From contig DATKMG010000001.1 in the NCBI GenBank assembly GCA_035541995.1, positions 1 through 6,732 of the forward strand: a stretch of 6,732 nt of DNA. The letters run 5' to 3'. A model generated the notes under the pieces. The model was not told the DNA's origin, searched no databases, and saw nothing but the letters and a program-made list of their open reading frames with translations. The position numbers and the translations under genes were made by a program. Positions within the stretch are counted from its first letter, which is position 1. Each line of letters begins with the position of its first letter. The DNA comes from DATKMG01 sp035541995. GTDB lineage: Bacteria > Acidobacteriota > Terriglobia > Versatilivoradales > Versatilivoraceae. Shown one piece after another: positions 1 through 6,644 of this stretch.

Positions 1-4
1 AGTG

Positions 5-39
5 GTAGCCACGACGAATTGCTTTCTAATTCGTCGTGG
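5..39 (+). repeat. Left REP hairpin (GTAG + 12-bp stem)
   Basis: GTAG at 5-8 is followed directly by a perfect 12-bp inverted repeat: CCACGACGAATT (9-20), a 7-base loop (21-27) and AATTCGTCGTGG (28-39). A GTAG tetranucleotide next to an imperfect or perfect hairpin is the known recognition form of REP sequences bound and cut by their cognate RAYT. The hairpin lies just upstream of the likely start at 50, so it may also shape translation or transcription of the transposase gene. Confidence 0.85.
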
Positions 40-49
40 GCTTTCCAAA

Positions 50-559
50 ATGTCCAATGTTCATCGATTGAAGGACACTGATAAGATTTTCTTCATCACG
101 ACGAATCTCATCTGGGGCACTGCAGAGCTCGTTGAATCCGAATTTGAAATGCTTCTGCAGGTCTTCTCTGAGTCTAGAAATCGACTTGGGTTCGTGTTGC
201 TCGGCTATGTGTTCATGCCTGACCATTTTCATGCTCTTCTATGGCCTCGTCACCCTTTAACCATTTCTCGTGTCCTTCAGGACATCAAGTATTGTTCTTC
301 CCGGAACCTGAACCGCGTCAGGGGAACGGCAGGAACCGTGTGGCAACACCAGTTTTCGGACCGGTTTGTCCGAGACGCTGAGGAATTCCAGCAACGTCTC
401 GAATATATGCACTATAACCCGGTCCGAAAAGGCTTGGTCGCAAACCCAGAAGAATGGCGCTGGTCAAGTTACAACAATTTCGCGTTGGAGCCTGAGATTG
501 TCACCCAATGCCCGATTCAGATAGATTACGTGCACTTGCCAGACAATTACCGTGTATAA
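50..559 (+). CDS. REP-associated tyrosine transposase (RAYT, Y1_Tnp / IS200-like fold)
   Basis: A 169-residue single-domain HUH nuclease of the Y1 transposase superfamily, predicted to nick and rejoin single-stranded DNA at REP hairpins. From the ATG at 50 the fold starts with a beta strand (FFITTNL, about 14-20). The metal-binding HUH motif is in MPDHFHALLW (H59, H61). A WQ..F.D segment (about 98-104) is followed by the helix carrying the nucleophile, EYMHYNPVRKGLV, where Y119 aligns with the known catalytic tyrosine of E. coli RAYT and Y122 is the next tyrosine. EEWRWSSY near 134-141 is also family-typical. Length matches intact RAYTs (about 150-220 residues), and all key residues are present. 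The frame also opens at a GTG at 2, but that would translate the REP hairpin, so I chose the ATG at 50; no clear Shine-Dalgarno site precedes either. Family assignment is firm; activity is not shown. Confidence 0.9.
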   Translation: MSNVHRLKDTDKIFFITTNLIWGTAELVESEFEMLLQVFSESRNRLGFVLLGYVFMPDHFHALLWPRHPLTISRVLQDIKYCSSRNLNRVRGTAGTVWQHQFSDRFVRDAEEFQQRLEYMHYNPVRKGLVANPEEWRWSSYNNFALEPEIVTQCPIQIDYVHLPDNYRV

Positions 560-571
560 GCGTGTAAATGC

Positions 572-606
572 CCACGACGAATCAAAAAGCAATTCGTCGT
601 GGCTAC
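572..606 (-). repeat. Right REP hairpin, inverted copy
   Basis: Read on the minus strand this is GTAG (606-603) followed by CCACGACGAAT, a 9-base loop and ATTCGTCGTGG, an 11-bp perfect stem. It is the inverted partner of the left hairpin, with two substitutions in or beside the loop. It starts 12 bases after the transposase stop codon and ends 31 bases before the next start codon. It could therefore act as a stem-loop between the two genes, but no T-run follows on the plus strand, so I do not call it a terminator. Confidence 0.85.
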
Positions 607-637
607 CAACTTTCCGAAAGGTTTGTGAATCCCTGCC

Positions 638-2230
638 ATGAAAAGAGCACTGCAGATTGTTTTATTAATCACATTACTTCTTTGCACAACCCTGAGCTGG
701 GCCCAAAGTGTCCCTGAGCGACCCGCTTCTCTTGATCTCTGGGAACTGGCCCAGCGCGAGAAATCTGTCCATCGCTTCTCGACCCTCTTTACGGCACAGG
801 ACGTGCGCGACCGATTGTCCAAAGAGAGCGGAATAAACGAAGCTGTCACCTGGTGCAAACAGACCGCAGTTTCGAAGGTGTACGTCGAGGAATTCCGCGA
901 CGGTTATCGGGCTGAACGTGCAATCATCCTTCACGCGAAGGATCGATTCTTAAAAGAGGGAATTGAGGTCTCCGGTTGCGTCACGACTACAAGGGTCGGC
1001 AAGTCCTCTACAGGTTGGAAGAATACGATTTCCTGCTACACCAATCCCGCAACCCAACTCAAGATCAGAGCCATTTTCGAATATGCGGCTAGTCTCTTTG
1101 ATGAAATCATGATCGACGACTTCTGGTTTACCGATTGCGCTTGCGCGGAATGTGAGGCCGCGCGCAAAGCCAGGATCGTCACTATCGGCAACAAGACCTA
1201 TCCGGTCTCAAGCGGCAGTTGGGAAGACTATCGGAGTGAGTTGATGGTCAACCTTTCCAGAGACTATGTGCTTGGCGCCGCCAAGGGCGTCAATCCTAAA
1301 GTGCATTTGATTATTAAGTATCCGCAATGGTACGACCAGTTCCACGAGCGTGGTTATGAGGTAGTGCGGGAAACTGCGGATTTCGACCGGATCTGGGTGG
1401 GCACCGAAACGCGAGATTATACGGACAAGCGCTGGGGCGGCACTGTACAGTATGAGGGCTTCTTCATCATGCGTTGGCTGGGAGGCTTAGGCGGAGAAAA
1501 ATGCGGTGGAGGCTGGTTTGATTGGCTTGGCACCAAGGAGAAAACCTATGTCGAGCAGGCGCGCCAGACTGTCCTGGCAGGAGCCCGTGAGTCCCTGCTC
1601 TTCTGCTATGGTGGCCTTCAGAGCAGTACCGGACCGGGGAATATTCGAGCCCTGCGCGTCTGCCTGCCGGAACTGTTCAGTGTCGCCGGCGAGATCAGAG
1701 CTCGGGAAGCAATTGGTATCGCTGCCTACAAGCCTCCGAACAGCCCTCCTGAAGATGAGAAACGAGTGTTTGATTTTGTGGGGATGCTTGGCTTGCCTCT
1801 GCTCCCCTGCCACGAGTTTCCTGACGGGGCCCCGGCAGCATTCTTCTCGATACACGCACTAAAGGATGCAGACTTCCCCAACAAGTTAGCATCATTTATC
1901 GCAACTGGTAAGCCGGTTCTAGTCACCGACGGTCTGGTGCAGCGCCTGTCTGAGAAATTCTTCCTCGACTCGCCAAATGTCTATGTCCTGCCTGTAAAGG
2001 GCGATCCTCAGTCGTTGCTGCAAATGCCACAGAAGGAATTGGATGCGCTTCGTGCACCGTTCCTTGGACCGCTGAAAGCCTCGTTGCATGCACCTAACCA
2101 GGTGGGCCTTTATCTTTTTAGAGATGGAAGCTGGGTCGTGGAAAACTTCAACGACCAACCAGTCAAGGCCGAACTCAATGGAGAGACGCTCTCAGTGCCC
2201 GCCCGTGGGTGGTTGTATCGGTGGAATTGA
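638..2230 (+). CDS. Exported glycoside-hydrolase-like protein, TIM-barrel type, family unassigned
   Basis: A 530-residue protein. Residues 1-23 form a clear Sec signal peptide: MKR, then a leucine/isoleucine-rich core, ending SWAQ; a lipobox is not evident. Residues about 45-350 show alternating strand/helix blocks expected of a TIM barrel: VYVEEFRDG (81-89), GIEVSGCVTTTRV (108-120), IMIDDFWFTDCACAEC (157-172), VHLIIKYPQW (222-231), DRIWVGTETRD (250-260) and ESLLFCYGGL (318-327). The acidic pair D160/D161 sits at a strand end, as catalytic acids do in such barrels; C167, C169 and C172 follow at once. Residues about 375-450 resemble the glutaminase-like middle domain of GH42-type enzymes (SFIATGKPVLVTDG), and 490-530 look like a small beta-sandwich ending in ARGWLYRW. 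The substrate is unknown and catalysis unproven. The start ATG is 30 bases past the right REP, leaving little room for a native promoter. A second transposase gene follows eight bases after the stop. Confidence 0.7.
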   Translation: MKRALQIVLLITLLLCTTLSWAQSVPERPASLDLWELAQREKSVHRFSTLFTAQDVRDRLSKESGINEAVTWCKQTAVSKVYVEEFRDGYRAERAIILHAKDRFLKEGIEVSGCVTTTRVGKSSTGWKNTISCYTNPATQLKIRAIFEYAASLFDEIMIDDFWFTDCACAECEAARKARIVTIGNKTYPVSSGSWEDYRSELMVNLSRDYVLGAAKGVNPKVHLIIKYPQWYDQFHERGYEVVRETADFDRIWVGTETRDYTDKRWGGTVQYEGFFIMRWLGGLGGEKCGGGWFDWLGTKEKTYVEQARQTVLAGARESLLFCYGGLQSSTGPGNIRALRVCLPELFSVAGEIRAREAIGIAAYKPPNSPPEDEKRVFDFVGMLGLPLLPCHEFPDGAPAAFFSIHALKDADFPNKLASFIATGKPVLVTDGLVQRLSEKFFLDSPNVYVLPVKGDPQSLLQMPQKELDALRAPFLGPLKASLHAPNQVGLYLFRDGSWVVENFNDQPVKAELNGETLSVPARGWLYRWN

Positions 2231-2238
2231 ATGACGTG

Positions 2239-2871
2239 ATGAATTCTGATCCGGAAAAACGCCGCAGACACTCCATTCGTCTCAAAGGGTACTGTTACGC
2301 TGCGCCAGGAGCCTATTTTGTCACTATTGTCACGCACAATCGGATGTGCATGTTTGGAAGCGTGGTCGGAGGTGTCATGCGGCTGAATGATTTGGGGGAA
2401 ATTGCGTCAGCGCATTGGGTTGAAATCCCGAGCCATTTCTCAAACGTCACGTTGGACACGTTTGTCGTGATGCCAAATCATGTCCACGGCGTTGTCATCA
2501 TCAGGCCACCCACGGGAGTGGAAATCTGCGTAGGGGCGCAGCATGTTGCGCCCCCGAATTATCACCGGGCGCAGCATGTTGCGCCCCTACAAGACGTCCA
2601 ACACGTTCTTCCCGCCAATGTGGTGCCTGGTTCATTGGGGGCGATTGTCCGCTCGTTTAAATCGGCTGTCACCAAACACATTGGCACGTCAAGAACCAGC
2701 ACCGAAATGCCTGTCTGGCAACGCAATTATTATGAACATATCATCCGCAATGAAAAAGATTTGCTGCGTATCCGCGACTACATCCTAGACAACCCGCTGC
2801 ATTGGGACGATGACCGAGAGAACCCTGAAATTGTCAGGCCTTCGAACCCAAGTAAAGAAGCCGGCAGTTAA
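2239..2871 (+). CDS. Second RAYT (Y1_Tnp) of a different lineage, with internal palindrome-encoded insert
   Basis: A 210-residue HUH transposase of the type that begins RRHSIRLKGYCY..GAYFVTIVTHNR, known from many bacteria as a REP-associated transposase. From the ATG at 2239 the HUH motif is MPNHVHGVVII (H81, H83). The segment PVWQRNYYEHIIRNEKDL (158-175) leads into the catalytic helix RIRDYILDNPLHWDDD, with Y181 the expected nucleophile. All key residues are present and no frame break is seen. Residues 98-118 lie in the variable loop between the HUH strand and the following helix; they are encoded by two GC-rich palindromes and read as GAQHVAP and AQHVAP. The frame is open from a GTG at 2209, but that overlaps the end of the preceding gene; the ATG at 2239 puts the conserved start region at the N-terminus. 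It shares no close similarity with the RAYT at 50-559 beyond the fold. Confidence 0.9.
   Translation: MNSDPEKRRRHSIRLKGYCYAAPGAYFVTIVTHNRMCMFGSVVGGVMRLNDLGEIASAHWVEIPSHFSNVTLDTFVVMPNHVHGVVIIRPPTGVEICVGAQHVAPPNYHRAQHVAPLQDVQHVLPANVVPGSLGAIVRSFKSAVTKHIGTSRTSTEMPVWQRNYYEHIIRNEKDLLRIRDYILDNPLHWDDDRENPEIVRPSNPSKEAGS
2530..2590. repeat. Inverted pair of REP-like palindromes (BIME-like) inside the RAYT coding sequence
   Basis: GTAGGGGCGCA (2530-2540) and TGCGCCCCTAC (2580-2590) are exact inverted copies marking the outer ends. Between and including them lie two copies of a 21-base palindromic unit, 2534-2554 and 2567-2587, identical to each other and spaced 33 bases start to start (11 codons). Each unit is GGGCGCA, the six bases GCATGT, then TGCGCCC. 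The outer GTAG and CTAC make this the layout of a bacterial interspersed mosaic element: two REPs head to head. A more diverged partial third copy may lie at 2596-2613 (peptide VQHVLP). The palindrome unit and spacing keep the reading frame open. Confidence 0.85.
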
Positions 2872-3004
2872 TGAACAAATTCCCGCCTAGACAGTCCGAG
2901 GACCTAGCCTCGCAGGGTTTGGACACATACTACAGAAAGCGATAGAGACCAAACCAGGGAAGGTATGGTTTTGTGGTCCCCAAAAGATGCATTCGGACAA
3001 CGTC

Positions 3005-3337
3005 TCAAGCTTCGAACACCCACCGTCCGCCGACCATGGTCCGTTCCACCGGAATGGTGATTAACGATGCAGGATCCTCGCGGAGTGGATCGTGAGCGAG
3101 GACTACCAGGTCAGCCCGGGTTCAATGGAACCCTTGACCTTTTCCTCATAAGACGCAAGGGCCCCATTTACGGTGCCAACCCGCAAGGCTTCTTCTACAC
3201 TGACTCTTTGCCCGGGTCCCCATACGTTCCCCTTGCTATCGGTGCGCGTCACACAGGACTGTAGGGCCACCATCGGGGCTCGAAGGGTCCCGGCCCGGTC
3301 GATAATCGGAGGCCTGGGTCACCTTAATTCCTGCATC
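3005..3337 (-). pseudogene. C-terminal remnant of a metal-dependent amidohydrolase, frameshifted
   Basis: Read on the minus strand, three frames give one continuous family-like C-terminus. First (3337 to about 3293): DAGIKVTQASDYRPG, where SD matches the barrel strand-8 aspartate that binds metal in amidohydrolases. Next, after a shift (about 3285-3116): LRAPMVALQSCVTRTDSKG, WGPGQRVSVEEALRVGTVNG and ASYEEKVKGSIEPG. After a second shift (3115-3005): ADLVVLAHDPLREDPASL, then ITIPVERTMVGGRWVFEA and a TGA. The usual join between GSIEPG and ADLVVL is GK-L, so about five bases seem lost there. This is the YtcJ-like/Amidohydro_3 pattern. The N-terminal three quarters of the enzyme, with the HxH metal ligands, are absent. 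The remnant runs in the same direction as the DUF5107 gene and overlaps its last 14 bases. Bases 2872-3004 beyond it hold no recognisable gene. Confidence 0.8.
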
Positions 3338-6300
3338 CCCGGAGTCCCTTGAGCATCCCGGCATCTAACCAAGCCAATGATTGTCGCGCGTAGAGATAAG
3401 ACTGATCGATTTCCAGAGCCTTGCGGAAATTCTCTGCAGCCAGGGAATTATCTCCCAGAAAAGCCGCATAAATTCCAGCTAGCTGGTACGCATGCAGGCG
3501 GAGATCGACTGCGCTGTCTGTCTTGCGTTGCTCGTTTACGGTCACAAATTCCTTGAACCATTCCTCGGCTTTTTGCACTTGTCCCGATTTAAAGAGGGCA
3601 ATCGCCCTGAAGAGTCCTTCGCCCTCGATGTCATCATCCAGGGTTTGAGCGGCGGACTGCCATGCAGTCCTGGCAGCCGAGGAATCCCCACTTGCCTGAT
3701 GCAATAGTGCCTCAAACGTCAAGAGTCGCGAGCTCTTAATGGAAGCATAATCGTCGACCCCAAGACTGGAGGGAGGTTGGGCCGCTGCATACACATAAGT
3801 CAGGGCCTTCTGGAATCCGGAACGCTCGGAGGCCTCAAGGGCTAACATAAGCTGAATCCCTCGATAAAGGTGCAACAGAGAGTAAGAGAGGTGAGTCGCT
3901 CCGAAGGTGTGTCCAGTCAGCAGATCCACGGCCCGCTGATAGTTACCCAGTTGGGCTTCCAAGGAAGCCAGTCTCTGTAAGACCGGGTCACTTCCCGGCC
4001 GGGCTTGCAGTGCCTGTTCGAAGACCTGCCGCGCAGCCTGTGTGTTCCCCACTCGGGCGTTTATGTTAGCCACCTGCATAATTGTCGCCATATGATCCGG
4101 CCTCACCCTGGCGGCCTGAGTCAGCAGTTCCAGTCCCTTTTGTTGCTTTCCCTCTACCAACATGGCCATTCCCAAATCGCGAAGTGCTGAGAAGTTCCTT
4201 GGGTCTTGTTCCACTGCCGCCTTCCAAAGTTGGATGGCCTCACTTCTTCGATCTCTGCTGTACAGGATGTCCCCCAGTAAAACTCGAGCATTGGTGTCCT
4301 TTGAATCAGTATCCAACGCCAGTCTCAGAGCTTTCACGTCCTCAGAGCGGAAAGGAAAGATCTCGAGATTCAAGTCCTGTTGACGGGCCTGGTCGTCAAA
4401 ATGCCGCGCGGTTTTCGAGTCTCCAAGCTGGGAAGCTGCGTAAGCACGATAATAGAAAAGAAGAGGGTAAGGGGTTTCCCCATTTGACTCGGCGACTTTG
4501 ATGCCGCGTTCAAGAACCCGACCGGCTTCGTCCCAGGCCGACAGTCGAAAATATTCCGTCGCCAACTCCAGATATCCCTGCGGATGACGGGCACAGGCGC
4601 GATCCAGCAATTCCGATGTTTCTATTGCAAGCTTGGGGGGAGGCCCCGTCGGCACTGGGGCCATGGCAGGAGCAGCTGACTTTGATTCTCCCACAAACAG
4701 CATTTCAGCCTGAGCGAAAGCGTTGGTCGGGTCCAATTCGAGAATCGCTTTTCTCTCGGTCTCAGCCTCACCGGAACGGCCCTCTTTTCGAAGCAGATAA
4801 GCATATGCCTGCCGAACGGAGAGATCTTTGGGAGTCAAAGCGGATGCTGCAGACAGCTTATGGCAGGCATCGCACCGGTCTCCTTCGTTGAGGGCCAGCA
4901 ATCCCAATCCATAATCACGTCGCTCGAACTTTCCTGAAGAAGGAAGAAGACGGTAGAAGTGCCGTCGGGCATCCAAGCGCCTGCCCAGTCCCGAATAAAC
5001 TACTCCAAGATAATAGTGAGCGTCGCCATTGGTCGGATCCCGATCAAGGACTCTCTGGAAGTGTTCGATGGCATCTTGATCCTGAAACCGTTCGAGGGCC
5101 AGCAATCCCAAGCGGAGGTGAACCGGCGAAAAGAGCGGGTCTTTAGCTAACGCTGCTTTGTAAGCTGTAGCGGCATCAGAAATTTCACCGAACTTCTCAT
5201 GATTCAAACCTTTCTGGTAAGCCTCTTCCACCTGCAGCGTTTCCAGCGGGCCGAACTTGCGCGGAATAGAATCGCTGGCATAAACAGCGTCGGGATGAGA
5301 TCCGTCCGGGTAAAACTCGTGATCGAGGAGTTGTCTTCCCTCTTTAGAACGAATCTTCAAGTGCAAAGTCTTACCGGTTGTGTCTGCCCCGAGACTCAGA
5401 TCGGCACCGACGGCACTGCCGAATGACAGGTCCTGAGTCTGCTTCCACACCTGCCGATCCCCTGCGTATAACTCCAACACAGCCCCTGGAAATGATGCCG
5501 TGGCCGTCACAACCAGCTTACCCATCGCAGGGCGTGTCTGAGGCACTTCAAAGTTAATTGCGACGTCACGGGTTGCGGTCGTCAATCCCCCGAGTTTGGA
5601 AGCGCCGAACCAGTACTCGGTCCAACCATCGGTCTTTCCGGGATCGATGAATTCATAGTTGCCATCCCAAATAAAGCGGCCGCTCTGGGTCTCCATGTAG
5701 AGCCCATCGTTGTCAGTGTAGGTAGCCATCTGGCGTAAGGCAGTCAAGCCCGATCCAAAAGTCCAGGTCTTCATGCCTCGGGCCAGTAATCGGTTGGTGA
5801 AGCAGATCGTGCCGTAATCACGCTTATAGTCGTAAATCGACATGAAGTTGTCATAGATGTCGAGCCCGAAGACCCCCAGCATGTTTTTATTGTTTTTATT
5901 CCAGCTTAAATCCACGCCGTCAATGACGGGCCAGACCCCGATGGCCGAACTGACATGACCAATGGTCTTGCTCATGGGATAGACAAACCGGCTCCCCTCC
6001 GTGGTGCCCACCCCTGCATTGGTCCAGATCAAGTAACGGTTCGGAAGCATGTTCTTGTTGTATAATCGGAGAGTGGTTTCCAGGTAGGCTTTTCCAGGAT
6101 GCAGTGTGACTTCCAGGACAATCTTGTCGCGAAAGAAATGGTCGATGTGGGACAACACTACCGTAGCGCTGCCATCCGGGTGATGCCGCAACGCCCACGG
6201 CCAGGCTTCCCCCGGCCAGGTGAGCATGTGAGCATCGTAAGGGCCGTACAGCTCGAGATTACCTACAGGCCATCCTCCTCGCTGATTATAGCGCCCCGGT

Positions 6301-6644
6301 TTAATGACGGTTGTATGATAGAAAATTTCCCGGTTGGCCACTTTGTCATGTGCCGACCAAACGCGGCCGCCTAATTCCGGCAGCAGCTCCACCCGCATGT
6401 ATTCGTTCTCAAGGACCAGGGATTCATAATCAACGGGAACAGGCTTACTGACGCGTGATTCCCAGTCCAGCATGGTGTAGGGATAAAAGCCCATATTCTC
6501 AATGGATTTGAATAAAGGAGCTACTGTCTCCGAACGGCCAAAAGTGTAAGTAGGGACCGTGAGCGTGCCGTGTTCAAACTGGACGGCCGCTGAGTCGCGC
6601 GCAGTCGTGACATTCGCCCAAAGGAGAAAAGAAAGAAAGGACAA
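3324..6644 (-). CDS. Exported DUF5107 + tetratricopeptide-repeat protein
   Basis: A 1106-residue protein, counted from the TTG at 6644. Residues about 65-345 match the DUF5107 pattern: NEYMRVELLPELGGRVWSAHD (split at 80-90 and 91-100), GGWPVGNLELYGPYD, then a tryptophan-rich beta region to WTEYWFGASK. DUF5107 is a beta-sandwich of the mutarotase-like kind found in carbohydrate-related exported proteins; its activity is not established. Residues about 355-445 look like another beta domain. From 471 to the end is a TPR solenoid: clear repeats at 471-504, 505-538, 783-816, 817-850, 851-884 and 1048-1082, with degenerate ones between and a proline-rich break at 658-670 (APAMAPVPTGPPP). Such arrays bind protein partners. 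The N-terminus (LSFLSFLLWANVTTA) looks like the hydrophobic part of a signal peptide, so a periplasmic or envelope location is likely. The start is doubtful: TTG, no Shine-Dalgarno, and 29 further in-frame sense codons run to the window edge. The last few residues overlap the amidohydrolase remnant. Confidence 0.75.
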   Translation of the reverse strand: MSFLSFLLWANVTTARDSAAVQFEHGTLTVPTYTFGRSETVAPLFKSIENMGFYPYTMLDWESRVSKPVPVDYESLVLENEYMRVELLPELGGRVWSAHDKVANREIFYHTTVIKPGRYNQRGGWPVGNLELYGPYDAHMLTWPGEAWPWALRHHPDGSATVVLSHIDHFFRDKIVLEVTLHPGKAYLETTLRLYNKNMLPNRYLIWTNAGVGTTEGSRFVYPMSKTIGHVSSAIGVWPVIDGVDLSWNKNNKNMLGVFGLDIYDNFMSIYDYKRDYGTICFTNRLLARGMKTWTFGSGLTALRQMATYTDNDGLYMETQSGRFIWDGNYEFIDPGKTDGWTEYWFGASKLGGLTTATRDVAINFEVPQTRPAMGKLVVTATASFPGAVLELYAGDRQVWKQTQDLSFGSAVGADLSLGADTTGKTLHLKIRSKEGRQLLDHEFYPDGSHPDAVYASDSIPRKFGPLETLQVEEAYQKGLNHEKFGEISDAATAYKAALAKDPLFSPVHLRLGLLALERFQDQDAIEHFQRVLDRDPTNGDAHYYLGVVYSGLGRRLDARRHFYRLLPSSGKFERRDYGLGLLALNEGDRCDACHKLSAASALTPKDLSVRQAYAYLLRKEGRSGEAETERKAILELDPTNAFAQAEMLFVGESKSAAPAMAPVPTGPPPKLAIETSELLDRACARHPQGYLELATEYFRLSAWDEAGRVLERGIKVAESNGETPYPLLFYYRAYAASQLGDSKTARHFDDQARQQDLNLEIFPFRSEDVKALRLALDTDSKDTNARVLLGDILYSRDRRSEAIQLWKAAVEQDPRNFSALRDLGMAMLVEGKQQKGLELLTQAARVRPDHMATIMQVANINARVGNTQAARQVFEQALQARPGSDPVLQRLASLEAQLGNYQRAVDLLTGHTFGATHLSYSLLHLYRGIQLMLALEASERSGFQKALTYVYAAAQPPSSLGVDDYASIKSSRLLTFEALLHQASGDSSAARTAWQSAAQTLDDDIEGEGLFRAIALFKSGQVQKAEEWFKEFVTVNEQRKTDSAVDLRLHAYQLAGIYAAFLGDNSLAAENFRKALEIDQSYLYARQSLAWLDAGMLKGLRGCRN

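Larger units (their letters stand above)
3..608 (+). mobile_element. REP-flanked RAYT unit (transposase gene plus inverted REP pair)
   Basis: Bases 3-41 and 570-608 are inverted copies of one 39-base sequence, differing at two positions (26 and 28 in the left copy). They enclose one small HUH transposase gene with little else. Each copy contains a hairpin with GTAG on its outer side, the classical form of a REP element next to its RAYT gene. In studied genomes such units are domesticated or vertically kept: the RAYT protein is thought to spread the REP hairpins, not to move its own gene. No target-site duplication can be judged, because the left flank is only two bases long. The inverted-repeat structure is seen directly; activity is inference. 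Confidence 0.8.

Noticed and set aside
2..49. GTG start at 2 giving a longer RAYT with a VATTNCFLIRRG leader
   Set aside because: This leader is simply the left REP hairpin translated; the minus strand of the right REP gives the same peptide. The conserved domain begins after the ATG at 50.
2534..2587. Two 21-base direct repeats as the start of a CRISPR array
   Set aside because: Only two copies, a 12-base spacer, strong palindromy and location inside an intact coding frame; this fits a REP pair, not CRISPR.
2897..2912. Short stem CGAGG ... CCTCG after the second RAYT as terminator
   Set aside because: Only five base pairs and no T-tract; common by chance in DNA of this composition.
2947..2978. 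Imperfect hairpin GACCA-AACCA ... TGGTT-TTG-TGGTC as a terminator
   Set aside because: The stem has a three-base bulge and a nine-base loop and is not followed by a T-run on either strand, so it is too weak to call.
3067..3264. Plus-strand 65-codon open frame
   Set aside because: It lies opposite the amidohydrolase remnant and has no family-like features; it is a shadow of the minus-strand coding sequence.
4082..4501. Plus-strand open frame of 139 codons inside the DUF5107/TPR gene
   Set aside because: It is fully antisense to clear TPR coding sequence, with no motif or start signal of its own.
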